NCBI RefSeq assembly: GCF_016862435.1
Contig: NZ_BOMY01000002.1
Span: 186,001-250,000 of the forward strand
Length of the DNA: 64,000 nt
Direction: 5' to 3'
Source: Paractinoplanes tereljensis
Lineage (GTDB): Bacteria > Actinomycetota > Actinomycetes > Mycobacteriales > Micromonosporaceae
A program made the position numbers and the translations under genes. This document shows positions 1 through 8,612 of the stretch, in pieces. The notes under the pieces are model-generated. The model was not told the DNA's origin. It saw only the letters and a list, made by a program, of their open reading frames with translations, and searched no databases. How positions within the stretch are numbered: the stretch's first letter is position 1; every line of letters starts with the position of its first letter.

Positions 1-125
<125 letters not shown>

Positions 126-128
126 GCC

Positions 129-171
129 CCCGGATGCGGTCGTGAGTCCTTCGTTCGCGGCCGCATCCGGG
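129..171. terminator. Bidirectional stem-loop between convergent genes
   Basis: CCCGGATGCGG (129-139) pairs perfectly with CCGCATCCGGG (161-171) around a 21-nt loop. It sits just after the GH1 stop and just before the stop of the leftward esterase, so it probably serves both. A run of A follows on the plus strand rather than T, which suits the leftward gene best. Confidence 0.6.
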
Positions 172-173
172 CC

Positions 174-1280
174 TCAAAATTGTATTTCCGGGAAAGCCGG
201 GCTCGGGCCTTCCAGCAGGCGCTGCCGCTGCCCGCGCAGGTGCAGGTCGAAGAAGGCCAGCGGGTACGCCTGCTGGATGCGCACCGCCCGGCCCGGGTCG
301 AGGGTGCCGATCCAGCCGGCCAGGTCTTCGTCGCTCATCCCGGTGATCGCCGCCAGTTGCGGGATCAGCCACTGGTGGTCGCAGTACGCCCCGTGCAGCC
401 CGCCCTCGGCGTGCACCTCGAGCCGCCATCGACGCAGGTGCGGCCAGGCCTCGGCGACCCCGGAGTCCTCGGCGGTCCGGGTGAACTCCGCGGTCATCAG
501 CATGAACGGCCGGTACAGGTCGGCGATCGGCGGCTGGGACTGCATCGGGCCGTCCAGGCTGAGCCCGGCCCGCACCCGCCGGTCGGCGTTCATCATCAGG
601 GCGGCCGCGGTCGCGCCCTTGGACCAGCCGAACATCCCGATCCGGCCCATATCGAGCGCGGCCGCCAGCCCGGCCGGCAGCGGGCGGCGCTCGGCGTCGG
701 GGTTACGGCCGGCCGCCAGTTCCTCGAGGCGGTCGAGCACGAACCGGACGTCCTCCGCGTGCGTCCAGGGCGTGGTCGACACGTCGTCGTCGGGCACGAC
801 GAGCCGCCCGTCGGGGAACTCGCCGTACGAGTCGTGCGGATGGTCCACGGTGACCACCACGTAGCCGTGGCTGACGAGTTCCTGCACCACGATGGTGGTC
901 TCCGAGCGGTGCCCGCCGGAACCGTGCGAGAACACCACCACCGGTCGGCGGCCGCCCGGCAGCACCGGAGCTCCCTGGTGACCGGCGGTGCGGGGCCCGG
1001 CGACGTCGGCGTCCAGCCCGGCCGAGGCCAGCAGCGCCCGCAGCGGCGCGGCCTCCAGCCACGGCGCGAGCGGGTGCCGGCCGGTGTCCCGCGCCGGGTA
1101 CCAGACGTTGACCATCAGTTCGCGGTCGCCGACCAGGTGCAGCGCCACCGTGCCGAGCCGGAACGGCCCGGTCGGGGCGGGCAGGGTGAGCCGGGCCGGG
1201 GGCGTCCCGGCGCCGACGAGCGGCACGGCGACCCCGGCCGCCAGGGCAGCGGTGAGCAGTTGCCGGCGAGTAGTCATCAT
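174..1280 (-). CDS. Secreted alpha/beta-hydrolase (PAF-acetylhydrolase/lipase-like)
   Basis: 368 aa. The N-terminus MMTTRRQLLTAALAAG is a twin-arginine-type signal followed by a hydrophobic stretch, so export is likely. The body is an alpha/beta-hydrolase. VVVFSHGSGGHRS (about 114-126) supplies the oxyanion-hole HG and MFGWSKGATAA carries the nucleophile Ser220 in GxSxG. A C-terminal His is plausible in the HQWLIPQL segment. The arrangement resembles bacterial homologues of platelet-activating-factor acetylhydrolase and chlorophyllase-like esterases; the substrate is unknown. The start codon overlaps the stop of the winged-helix regulator by 4 nt (ATGA), making it the third gene of a coupled operon. 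Confidence 0.8.
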   Translation of the reverse strand: MMTTRRQLLTAALAAGVAVPLVGAGTPPARLTLPAPTGPFRLGTVALHLVGDRELMVNVWYPARDTGRHPLAPWLEAAPLRALLASAGLDADVAGPRTAGHQGAPVLPGGRRPVVVFSHGSGGHRSETTIVVQELVSHGYVVVTVDHPHDSYGEFPDGRLVVPDDDVSTTPWTHAEDVRFVLDRLEELAAGRNPDAERRPLPAGLAAALDMGRIGMFGWSKGATAAALMMNADRRVRAGLSLDGPMQSQPPIADLYRPFMLMTAEFTRTAEDSGVAEAWPHLRRWRLEVHAEGGLHGAYCDHQWLIPQLAAITGMSDEDLAGWIGTLDPGRAVRIQQAYPLAFFDLHLRGQRQRLLEGPSPAFPEIQF

Positions 1281-1618
1281 TCCCCCATCTCGACACGTGC
1301 GATGAGCTGTTTGAGGCGGCCGATCTCGTCGGCCAGCGCGGTGTGGCCGGCCGGGGTGAGGGTGATCCAGGTGCGGCCACGCTTCCCCTCGTAGCCCTTC
1401 TCCACCCCGACCAGCCCGGCCTCCTCCAGCACGCTGAGGTGCTTGGAGAGGTTGCCGGCGGTGAGCTCCAGCTGGGTGCGCAGATAGCCGAACTCGACCC
1501 GGCGCGCCTCGTGCGTGACGGTGAGGATCCCCAGCCGCACCCGCTGGTGCACCACCTCGTCCAGCCCGTTGACCGGGTGCGCGGCGTCCGGGCCCTCGGT
1601 GCCGGTCACGGCCGTCAC
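1277..1618 (-). CDS. Winged-helix transcriptional regulator (HTH_34 type)
   Basis: 113 aa, starting at a GTG that overlaps the TGA of the upstream membrane-protein gene (GTGA). The fold is readable: a helix with RVRLGILTVTH, a recognition region ELTAGNLSKHLSVLEEAGLV, then a wing with KGYEGKRGRTWITLTPAG and a final helix. This is the stand-alone winged-helix family (Pfam HTH_34, MarR/ArsR-like) that often controls a linked membrane protein. No metal-binding cysteines are present. It probably regulates its own operon through the inverted repeat at 2308-2338 (inference). Confidence 0.85.
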   Translation of the reverse strand: MTAVTGTEGPDAAHPVNGLDEVVHQRVRLGILTVTHEARRVEFGYLRTQLELTAGNLSKHLSVLEEAGLVGVEKGYEGKRGRTWITLTPAGHTALADEIGRLKQLIARVEMGE

Positions 1619-2307
1619 CGCGGTCGCCGGGCGGCTCGCCGGAAGCCGAACGCCCCCAGCAACAGCACGACGCCGACGATGAGCTGCGGCAGGGCCATGC
1701 CCAGCCGGATGCCGAAGTGCGGCGAGCCGAAACCGTCGCCCATCGGCAGCACCAGCAACACCAGAGCCAGGTAGCCGGCGGCGAAGGCCAGCAGCGCGGG
1801 GTTGCGTTCCAGCCAGGCCAGCACCAGCAGCGAGATCCCGATCATGCCCCACGGCATGACCAGGCGGTCCAGCACGAACCACCAGTACGGCAGCGGCCCT
1901 TCCGGGTACGGATGGTCGGAGAAGTAGGCGTCGAGCGCCACCCACGCGGCCGGGAACGCCAGGCTCGTCACGGCGCCGGTGATCGCGTACGGCAGGACTC
2001 GGGTGCCCAGGCCCCGGGCCCGGGCGGCGCGCACGTAGAGGACGGCGATCGCCGCGTAGGCCAGGAAGGACGCGGCCGGCCAGTACCAGAGCATGCCGTT
2101 ACGGGCGAACTGGCAGCCCCCGTCCGGCAGGCAGTTCACCCACATCCCGAACCAGTCGAACGGGATCGCGACGAGCGTCGCCACGGCCAGCACCAGCAGC
2201 GCGGTCCAGGTCATTCGCCGGTCGAGGCGGACCCGGTGGGTGAGGGCGCGCATGTCCGACAGCATCCGGCGGGCATCGCCGGCAGCAGGCATCGATTCAG
2301 CGGTCAT
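1615..2307 (-). CDS. Integral membrane protein, first gene of regulator operon
   Basis: 230 aa from ATG 2307. A longer reading from a TTG at 2328 would start inside the inverted repeat and is less likely. About five or six hydrophobic segments are visible (for example WTALLVLAVATLVAIPF, WPAASFLAYAAIAVLYV and a C-terminal LIVGVVLLLGAFGF). Two cysteines lie in a short loop, CLPDGGC. I do not recognise the family. Coupling to a winged-helix regulator and an esterase suggests a small stress- or envelope-response operon, but the function is unknown. Confidence 0.7.
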   Translation of the reverse strand: MTAESMPAAGDARRMLSDMRALTHRVRLDRRMTWTALLVLAVATLVAIPFDWFGMWVNCLPDGGCQFARNGMLWYWPAASFLAYAAIAVLYVRAARARGLGTRVLPYAITGAVTSLAFPAAWVALDAYFSDHPYPEGPLPYWWFVLDRLVMPWGMIGISLLVLAWLERNPALLAFAAGYLALVLLVLPMGDGFGSPHFGIRLGMALPQLIVGVVLLLGAFGFRRAARRPR

Positions 2308-2338
2308 GCCAATAGGTTTCCACAGCAAACCTATTGGC
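2308..2338. promoter_or_regulatory. 12-bp perfect inverted repeat, probable operator
   Basis: GCCAATAGGTTT (2308-2319) is the exact reverse complement of AAACCTATTGGC (2327-2338), with a 7-nt spacer. It abuts the ATG at 2307 and lies in the 45-nt gap after the ROK gene. It is AT-richer than its surroundings and has no T-run, which argues for a regulator site rather than a terminator. The winged-helix protein of the same operon is the obvious candidate ligand. Confidence 0.6.
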
Positions 2339-2352
2339 GCTAGTGGCAGTTT

Positions 2353-3588
2353 TCAGCGCCGGGATCGCTCCGGTGGGCGGCGCGGGCGCGGCGGCATGGC
2401 CATCATCGGCTCCTCCGGCTCGGGCAGGCCGCCCTCGGCGAGAAGCTGCGCGACCGGCAGCGTGGCGGCGCCCATCGCGACCGCGTCGATGCCCAGCGCG
2501 CACAGTTCGATGCTGGTGAGCGCATAGGGGCGGCGGAGCGCGTGGCGGGCGGCGGCGTCCCGGATCTCGGCGAGAAAACGCTCTCCGAACACCGAACCCG
2601 CTATCCCGCCGAGCACGATGCGCTCGGGGCTGAACAGGTTGATCAGGTCGGCGATGCCGGCGCCCAGGAAACCGGCGGTCTCGGTGAAGACCTCGGTTGC
2701 CTCGGCGGACATCGGGTCGGTGGCCAGCAGGCGCGGGAGCAGGTCGGGAGTCAGCTCTTCGCCCGTTGCGGCAGCCAGCCGGCGGGCGATGCCGTCGGCG
2801 CCCACATAGGCCTCCAGGCAACCGCGGGCGCCGCAGCGGCAGAGCTCGCCGTTGTAGATCAGCGTGGTGTGGCCCCACTCGCCGGCATTGCTGTTGGCGC
2901 CCCGGTAGCCACGGCCGTCCATCACGACGGCGGCGCCCACGCCCGTACCGATCATGATGATGACCGCGTGCCGTGCGCCGCGGCCGGCGCCGAACCACAT
3001 CTCGGCCTGGCCGAAGGTCTTGGCGCCGTTCTCCACGAAGATCGGCACCTCGGTGGCGGCTCGCAGCATCGCGCCCAGCGGCACCGCGTCCCAGCCGGTG
3101 GACTGGGCGTCGACCACGCCGTCCTGGTCGACCACGCCGGGCACGCCCACGCCGAAGCCGAGCACCTGGCTCTCCTCGAGCTTCGCCTCGGCGATCACCG
3201 CGCCCAGGCCGGCGATCAGCAGGCCGGCCACCTGTTCCGGGTCGTCGTCGTGTTCGAACTCGGCGGCGGCCAGGCGGTTCATGGCCAGGTCGTACAGCTC
3301 CACCAGGATTCTGGTCTCGGCCACGTCGGCGCCGACGATGTAGCGGAAGCCGGGGCGCACCCGCAGCAGCACCCGGGGGCGGCCGCCGTCCGAACCGACC
3401 AGGCCGGCCTCCTCGACCAGGCCCTCCTCCAGCATCTCGCCGATCAGGTTGCTGACGCTGGCCTGGCTGAGCGCGGTCGTGCCGGCCAGCTGTTGCCGGG
3501 ACTGCAGCCCGCCCTGAAACAGATCGGTGAGCAGGCTGGACCGATTGGCCCGGCGCACGTCACGCACCGTCGTACGCCTGCTCTCCAA
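2353..3588 (-). CDS. ROK family transcriptional regulator
   Basis: 411 aa from a TTG start behind a GAGGGG ribosome site; no better in-frame ATG is near. The N-terminal winged helix reads TALSQASVSNLIGEMLEEG. The ROK kinase-like fold follows, with GVGVPGVVD and the phosphate loop IGTGVGAAVVMDG. The zinc cluster reads G-x-C-x-CGARGCLE. ROK repressors of the NagC/XylR type bind sugars or sugar phosphates and control carbohydrate genes. The full length and intact zinc motif point to a functional regulator rather than a sugar kinase. It diverges from a methyltransferase across 75 bp; no sugar operon is adjacent, so its targets lie elsewhere. Confidence 0.88.
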   Translation of the reverse strand: MESRRTTVRDVRRANRSSLLTDLFQGGLQSRQQLAGTTALSQASVSNLIGEMLEEGLVEEAGLVGSDGGRPRVLLRVRPGFRYIVGADVAETRILVELYDLAMNRLAAAEFEHDDDPEQVAGLLIAGLGAVIAEAKLEESQVLGFGVGVPGVVDQDGVVDAQSTGWDAVPLGAMLRAATEVPIFVENGAKTFGQAEMWFGAGRGARHAVIIMIGTGVGAAVVMDGRGYRGANSNAGEWGHTTLIYNGELCRCGARGCLEAYVGADGIARRLAAATGEELTPDLLPRLLATDPMSAEATEVFTETAGFLGAGIADLINLFSPERIVLGGIAGSVFGERFLAEIRDAAARHALRRPYALTSIELCALGIDAVAMGAATLPVAQLLAEGGLPEPEEPMMAMPPRPRRPPERSRR

Positions 3589-3663
3589 ACCCGCACCCCT
3601 CTTCGTGGTCTTGCCCAGGAAACTCTACGGCGCTGGTGGCCGGGTGGCGTCTATCGTGCCCTC

Positions 3664-4473
3664 GTGACCGACTATCTCGACGTCAATCGGGCCAACTGGG
3701 ATGAGCGCGCATCCGCACACGCCGCCTCTCCCGGTTATCCCGTGTCCCGCATGGCCGAGGACCCGTCGTACCTGAGCGAGACCGTCCAGTTCGACGTCCC
3801 GCTACTAGGCCCCCTAACCGATCAGCGCGGAATCCATCTGCAATGTCACATCGGCACCGACACTTTGTCGCTGGCCCGGCTCGGGGCCTCGATGACCGGG
3901 CTGGATTTCTCCGGGAAGTCGCTGGACGAGGCTCGCAAGATCGCCCCGGATATCCGATTTGTTCAGTCGGACGTCTATGACGCGGTGGCCGCGGCCGGCA
4001 CCGGCTACGACTTCGTCTACACCGGGGTGGGCGCGCTGATCTGGCTGCCCGACATCGCGCGCTGGGCCCGGGTGGTGGCGTCGCTGCTGCGGCCCGGTGG
4101 GCGGCTGTTCATCCGCGAGGGTCACCCGATGCTGTGGACGCTGGACGAGGAGGCTCCCGGTTCCGACCTGATCGTCAAATATCCGTACTTCGAGCCGGCA
4201 GAGCCGTTGATCTTCAGTTCGGACGGCACCTACGTCGAGACCGACACCGAGTTCAGTCACACCACCACCCACGAGTGGAACCACGGACTGGGCGAGATCG
4301 TCAGCGCGGTGCTGGACGCCGGGATGACGCTGACCGGGCTGGTGGAGCATCAGTCGGTGCCGTGGCTCGCCCTGCCCGGCCGGATGCACGAGCTGTCGGG
4401 CGGCGAATGGCAACTGACCGACAATCCCGACCGGCTCCCGCACAGCTACACGCTGCAGGCGGTGAAGAAATAG
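3664..4473 (+). CDS. Class I SAM-dependent methyltransferase
   Basis: 269 aa from GTG 3664. Motif I has the variant HLQCHIGTDTLSLARLG, followed by VTGLDFS-like MTGLDFSGKSLDEAR (motif II acidic residue) and LLRPGGRLFIREGHP (motif IV/V). The HLQCHxGxDTLS signature is typical of a family of small bacterial methyltransferases with unassigned substrates. The frame is open far upstream, but residues before VTDYLDVN belong to the antisense shadow of the ROK gene. It is probably monocistronic. Confidence 0.85.
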   Translation: MTDYLDVNRANWDERASAHAASPGYPVSRMAEDPSYLSETVQFDVPLLGPLTDQRGIHLQCHIGTDTLSLARLGASMTGLDFSGKSLDEARKIAPDIRFVQSDVYDAVAAAGTGYDFVYTGVGALIWLPDIARWARVVASLLRPGGRLFIREGHPMLWTLDEEAPGSDLIVKYPYFEPAEPLIFSSDGTYVETDTEFSHTTTHEWNHGLGEIVSAVLDAGMTLTGLVEHQSVPWLALPGRMHELSGGEWQLTDNPDRLPHSYTLQAVKK

Positions 4474-4531
4474 GCCGAATTCGGCGAGTCGCATCGCACG
4501 ATCGGAAACCCGAGGATCATCAGATCGACGT

Positions 4532-7120
4532 ATGCCCGCCCCAGACCCCGGCGTGCCCTTGACGTTGGTGGCGGGGATGGTGGGGATCGGTATGCCGAAC
4601 GTGAACATGACGGTGTTGGAACATCCGCAGCGGCTGGCCGCCGCGCGACGGGCGCGACGGTTGCTGCCGGGACTGGCGATGCCGTTGGACGCGATTGCCC
4701 GGCTGGCAGCCCGGCTGACCGGTTCGCCGATGGCGATCGTGGCCGTCATGGATGTGCACGAGGAACACTTCGTCGGCTCGTTCGGCCTGCCGGCCGTCCT
4801 GAGCGCCGGCGCTCCGATACCGGTGGCGTACTCGGTGTGCAAATACGTCGTGAGTGCCGATCATCCGGTGACGTCCGATGACATGAGCGCCGATCCCGAC
4901 CTGCGCGACCACGCTCTGGCGGTGGAATTCGGCGCGCGGGCGTTCGCCGGGGTTCCGCTGCGGGACACCGCCGACCGTACCGTCGGCTCGCTTCTGGTCG
5001 TTGACGTGGTCCCCCGGGCCTGGACGGGTGCGGACCTCGAGTTGCTGGTGGAGATCTCCGCGCTGCTGGCCGGGTTGCCGGCCGCCGAGGAGTACCCCGG
5101 CACCGACCCGGACGTGCTGGCCGGGCTGGACGCGGCCGCGGTCCTCGACGGTGTGCAGGAGGCGTTCGTCGCGGTCGACGCCACCGGCGCGGTGCGGGCC
5201 TGGAATCCGGCCGCGCAGGCGCTGCTGGGCTGGTCCGGGGCCGAAGCCCAGGGACGGCAGTTCGACGAGCTGTTGCTGACCGAGGCCTCCGGGCAACGGT
5301 TCCGGGACGGTCTACCGGGGCTGATCGCCGCGGCCGGACCGCAGAGCGGCTGGATCGAGCGGGTGCCGATCCGCCACCGCGACGGTCACGAACTGCCGGT
5401 CCGGGCGGTGGTGTCGACGCTGCGCGGACGTTCCGGGCCGTTCGTCTGCGTGTTCCTCGCCGACCTGACCGGTCAGTCGCATGCCGAACGCGACGCCGGC
5501 CACCAGCGCGGTTTCCTGACCGCCCTGCTGGACAGTCTCGCCGCACCGGTCGCCGCGATGGACGTCGACGGCCGGCTCCAGGTGGCGAACCGGGCCATGC
5601 GGCAGATGCACGGCCTGCCCGACGAGGCGACGGTCGCCGACCTCGTGCGGGCTGCGCCCGCGCACCTGCACCGGACCGACGGCACCCTGCTGCCGGCCCC
5701 GCAGACGCCGCTGATGCGTGCGATGGACGGCGAGGTGGTGGCCGATCAGGAGATGCTGGTGATGGTGCCCGGCCGGCCGGTGCGGACCGAACTCGCCAGC
5801 GCGCAACCGATCGTCAACCCCGACGGAAGCCCGGCCGGGGCGGTGGTCACCTGCGTCGACATCACCGGCCAGCGCCGGGTCGAACGGTTCCGCGAATGCC
5901 AGCTCGCGGTGGCCACCGCCGTGGCCCGCACCGGCAGCGTGGCCGTCTCGGCCACCGACATCACCCGGGCGGTGGCCGAGACGCTGCGCTGGCCGCACGT
6001 CGAACTGTGGCTGCATGACGAGCTGACAAACACCATGCACCCGGCCGGACACCACAGCACCCTGGGTGACGACTTCGCCGACTTCGTCGCCCGGCCGATC
6101 CAGAAAGGGCGGGGCGTCAGCAGCACCGCGTGGGCCACCGCGAAGCCGCTGTGGGTCACCGACATGGCCGACAGCGCCTACCTCCGCAGCTACGCGGACG
6201 ACCCGTGGATGCGGCGGTGTGCCCGAGCCGGCCTGCACAGCATGGTGGCCACGCCGATCCCGTCCGGCGGGCACGTCCGCGGGCTGCTGATCTGCTTCGC
6301 CGGAGGTGCCGAACACGATCAGACGGCACTGACCGCCCTGCTCACCGCGATCGGCGACCAGCTCGGGCAGTTCATCGCCCAGAAGCGCAGCGCACAGCTC
6401 GTCCAGGAGGTGGCCCGGGGCAAGGACGACTTCCTGTCGCTCGTCGGGCACGAGATGCGTACGCCACTGACGGTGATCTCGTCCTATGTCGACATGCTCC
6501 TCGCCGAGACCGGCACCGACCACGCCGACCCCGGGGAGGCCCACGCGGCGTACGAGGCGATCGCCCGCGGCACCGGCGCCCTCCGCTCGATCGTCGACGA
6601 CCTGCTCGACCTGGCCGCCCTCGAATCCGGGCATCTTCAGGTCAGCCCGGGCCTGGCCGACCTCGCCGCGATCGCTCGCCAGTCCCTCCAGCAGATCAAG
6701 GAGTCGGCCGACGCGAACGGCGTCACGGTGACCGCCGCTCTCCCCGAGGCACTCGTCACCAGCGGCGACCCGCAACGCCTCCGGCAGGTCCTGGACAATC
6801 TGCTGTCCAACGCCGTGAAGTACAGCCCCGACGGTGGCCACGTCACGCTCGCCATGACCCGCGAGGAGCAGGCCGTTTCCATCACAGTCCGGGACACCGG
6901 GATCGGCATCCCCCCGGCGGAACGGCCCTACCTGTTCCAACGCTTCTACCGGGCCGCGAACGCCCGGCACACCGCCATCCCCGGCACCGGACTCGGCCTG
7001 TGCATCGTGCGCGCCATCGTCGAGGCCCATCACGGCACCGTCACCCTCGACGACACTCCGCGGGCGGGCACCACGATCACCATCCGGCTTCCGTCCACCA
7101 TCACCGGTGAGCCCGTTTAA
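4532..7120 (+). CDS. Multi-sensor histidine kinase (GAF-PAS-PAS-GAF-HisKA-HATPase)
   Basis: Up to 862 aa. An ATG at 4592 with GGGG seven bases upstream is a good alternative start. Order: GAF (about 30-180), PAS (about 195-310, AAVLDGVQEAFVAVDATG), second PAS (about 325-440), second GAF (about 450-620), HisKA with phospho-acceptor His640 in LSLVGHEMRTPL, then HATPase_c with N-box LDNLLSNAVKYSPDGG, DTGIGIPP and GTGLGLCIVRA. There is no transmembrane segment, so it is a soluble sensor. No response regulator is adjacent, so it is an orphan kinase. The duplicated GAF/PAS sensors suggest redox, light or small-ligand input. Confidence 0.92.
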   Translation: MPAPDPGVPLTLVAGMVGIGMPNVNMTVLEHPQRLAAARRARRLLPGLAMPLDAIARLAARLTGSPMAIVAVMDVHEEHFVGSFGLPAVLSAGAPIPVAYSVCKYVVSADHPVTSDDMSADPDLRDHALAVEFGARAFAGVPLRDTADRTVGSLLVVDVVPRAWTGADLELLVEISALLAGLPAAEEYPGTDPDVLAGLDAAAVLDGVQEAFVAVDATGAVRAWNPAAQALLGWSGAEAQGRQFDELLLTEASGQRFRDGLPGLIAAAGPQSGWIERVPIRHRDGHELPVRAVVSTLRGRSGPFVCVFLADLTGQSHAERDAGHQRGFLTALLDSLAAPVAAMDVDGRLQVANRAMRQMHGLPDEATVADLVRAAPAHLHRTDGTLLPAPQTPLMRAMDGEVVADQEMLVMVPGRPVRTELASAQPIVNPDGSPAGAVVTCVDITGQRRVERFRECQLAVATAVARTGSVAVSATDITRAVAETLRWPHVELWLHDELTNTMHPAGHHSTLGDDFADFVARPIQKGRGVSSTAWATAKPLWVTDMADSAYLRSYADDPWMRRCARAGLHSMVATPIPSGGHVRGLLICFAGGAEHDQTALTALLTAIGDQLGQFIAQKRSAQLVQEVARGKDDFLSLVGHEMRTPLTVISSYVDMLLAETGTDHADPGEAHAAYEAIARGTGALRSIVDDLLDLAALESGHLQVSPGLADLAAIARQSLQQIKESADANGVTVTAALPEALVTSGDPQRLRQVLDNLLSNAVKYSPDGGHVTLAMTREEQAVSITVRDTGIGIPPAERPYLFQRFYRAANARHTAIPGTGLGLCIVRAIVEAHHGTVTLDDTPRAGTTITIRLPSTITGEPV

Positions 7121-7174
7121 AGATCGAAGCGAGTGGGGTATCCCGGGTCATCCCCCTTACCGAGGAGACCCCCG

Positions 7175-7384
7175 ATGCGCACAGGTTCGATCGGCGCCGT
7201 AATTCTGATCATCTGGCTGCTCCTGGGCGGCGTAGCCGCCTACGAGCGCGGTTACTTCAAGGACGACGGTGCCACCAGCTGTGCCGAGACGGGCACGGTG
7301 CTGGTGACCGTCGTGGCCGGGCCGCTGAACTGGCTCGGCATCAACCCGAAGATCAAGTGTGACGTGCCTGCCCCCAGCAAGTAA
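7175..7384 (+). CDS. Small membrane-anchored protein, unknown
   Basis: 69 aa from ATG 7175, preceded by GAGGAG. The N-terminus IGAVILIIWLLLGGVAAYERGYF is one transmembrane helix. The short extracytoplasmic tail carries two cysteines (TSCAET and KIKCDVP) able to form a disulfide, and a hydrophobic patch VLVTVVAGPLNWLGINP. Similar tiny proteins with an N-terminal helix and an NWxGxNPK tail recur in actinobacteria; the role is not known. It follows the kinase by 54 nt and may be cotranscribed. Confidence 0.7.
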   Translation: MRTGSIGAVILIIWLLLGGVAAYERGYFKDDGATSCAETGTVLVTVVAGPLNWLGINPKIKCDVPAPSK

Positions 7385-7389
7385 GAGCC

Positions 7390-7427
7390 GGGCGGCGACG
7401 CAGGACCCACCACCTCCGTCGCCGCCC
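7390..7427. terminator. Stem-loop between convergent genes
   Basis: GGGCGGCGACG (7390-7400) pairs with CGTCGCCGCCC (7417-7427), an 11-bp perfect stem with a 16-nt loop. It lies between the stop of the small protein and the stop of the leftward MarR gene. Confidence 0.65.
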
Positions 7428-7435
7428 TCCCCCAC

Positions 7436-7849
7436 TTACGGTTTCTGGACGAGCTTCTGCAGCAACCGGTCGAAGGTCGCCAGTTCGGCCGGGCTCAACG
7501 CCGCGAACGACTCGGTCAGCATCCCCTCGAGCACCGTCTGTGCCTCGGCCCTCAGCTGATCCCCACGCTCGGTGACCTGGTGACGCACCGCCCGCCCGGG
7601 TCCGGCGATCCGCTCGATGAGGCCCCGCTCGACCATCCGGTTGGCCAGCGTGCCGAACCCCTGGTCGCTCTGGAAGGTCAGCTGGGCCAGGTCGTGCAGC
7701 GAGGCGCCGGGATTTTCCGCGATGTGCCGCAACGCATCCCACTGCACGAGCGAGATGCCGAGGCCGGCCAGGGCGGCGTCGCTCGCCCGGTGATGGCGAT
7801 GCTGCAGCCGCTTGACCGCGAGTCCGATCTGAGTGATGGGCCTGACCAT
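7436..7849 (-). CDS. MarR family transcriptional regulator
   Basis: 137 aa from ATG 7849. The MarR winged helix is clear: helix 2 with LVQWDALRHIAENPGASLH, recognition helix SDQGFGTLANRMVERGLI and the wing GRAVRHQVTERG, flanked by dimerisation helices. It faces an alpha/beta-hydrolase gene across 56 bp that contain the palindrome TCAACATGTTGA, the usual arrangement for a MarR repressor controlling itself and a divergent enzyme. Confidence 0.92.
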   Translation of the reverse strand: MVRPITQIGLAVKRLQHRHHRASDAALAGLGISLVQWDALRHIAENPGASLHDLAQLTFQSDQGFGTLANRMVERGLIERIAGPGRAVRHQVTERGDQLRAEAQTVLEGMLTESFAALSPAELATFDRLLQKLVQKP

Positions 7850-7878
7850 GCCGCCAACCCTATCTCAGCTTGTTTATA

Positions 7879-7890
7879 TCAACATGTTGA
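7879..7890. promoter_or_regulatory. MarR-type operator palindrome
   Basis: TCAACATGTTGA is a perfect 12-bp palindrome in the only AT-rich stretch between the divergent marR-like and hydrolase genes. Many MarR-family operators are TTGA/CAAC-type palindromes of this size, so this is the likely repressor site for both promoters (inference). Confidence 0.65.
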
Positions 7891-7905
7891 GTTAGCGTCG
7901 TCGGC

Positions 7906-8586
7906 ATGACCTACCTCCTGCTGCACGGCGGCGCCGGCCCGGCCTCGGTGGCCGCCTTCGCCGGCCGACTGCCCGACGTGCTCGCCCCGACCCACCCCGG
8001 CTTCGACGGCACCCCGCGCCCGGCCGGCCTGACCACGATCCGCGACGTCGCCGAGCATTACGCAGCGCAACTCGACGAGCTCGACCTCGACGACGTCACC
8101 GTGGTGGGCAACTCGATCGGCGGCTGGATCGCCGCCGAGCTGGCACTGCTGCGCCCGCGCCGGGTGTCCCGCCTGGTCCTGGTCGACGCGGTGGGCATCG
8201 AGGTCCCGGGCCACCCGGTCGCGGATTTCTTCAGCCTCTCGATGCCCGAGATCGCCCAATTGAGCTACGCCGACCCGTCCCGCTTCACCCCACCACCACC
8301 ACCACCAAACCCGGAAAACCGCAAAACCCTTCAGGTGTACGCCGGGGAGCAGTCCTTCGTCGACCCGTCCCTGCACGCCCGACTGGCCGGGATCACGCAA
8401 CCGACCCTGGTGGTCTGGGGTGAGTCCGACGGGATAGCCGACCTGGACTACGGCCGAGCCTTCGCCGCCGCGATCCCCGGCGCCGAGTTCCGGGCCCTCC
8501 CCCACACCGGCCACCTGCCGCAGATCGAGTCACCGGACCTGCTGCTGGCGGCGATCCAGGAATTCACGGCCCGCTCCACGGTGTGA
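7906..8586 (+). CDS. Alpha/beta-hydrolase
   Basis: 226 aa. The oxyanion HGG follows the first strand (LLLHGGAGP); nucleophile in VVGNSIGGWIAAE (GxSxG); catalytic His in ALPHTGHLPQIESPD, with an acid after the VVWGESDGIAD strand. The cap is short and contains a proline run at 8290-8310, unusual for the family. The ATG is 16 nt past the MarR palindrome, so the message has a short leader. It is probably a MarR-controlled esterase or C-C hydrolase; the substrate is unknown. Confidence 0.85.
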   Translation: MTYLLLHGGAGPASVAAFAGRLPDVLAPTHPGFDGTPRPAGLTTIRDVAEHYAAQLDELDLDDVTVVGNSIGGWIAAELALLRPRRVSRLVLVDAVGIEVPGHPVADFFSLSMPEIAQLSYADPSRFTPPPPPPNPENRKTLQVYAGEQSFVDPSLHARLAGITQPTLVVWGESDGIADLDYGRAFAAAIPGAEFRALPHTGHLPQIESPDLLLAAIQEFTARSTV

Positions 8587-8612
8587 GCGCCTCCCGACCC
8601 GGCGCCAACGCC

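Noticed and set aside
2305..2328. TTG start at 2328 for the membrane protein
   Set aside because: It would place the start inside the inverted repeat; ATG 2307 is in frame directly beside it.
5312..7033. Minus-strand frame of 573 codons inside the multi-sensor kinase
   Set aside because: Shadow frame; the plus-strand kinase is complete and convincing.
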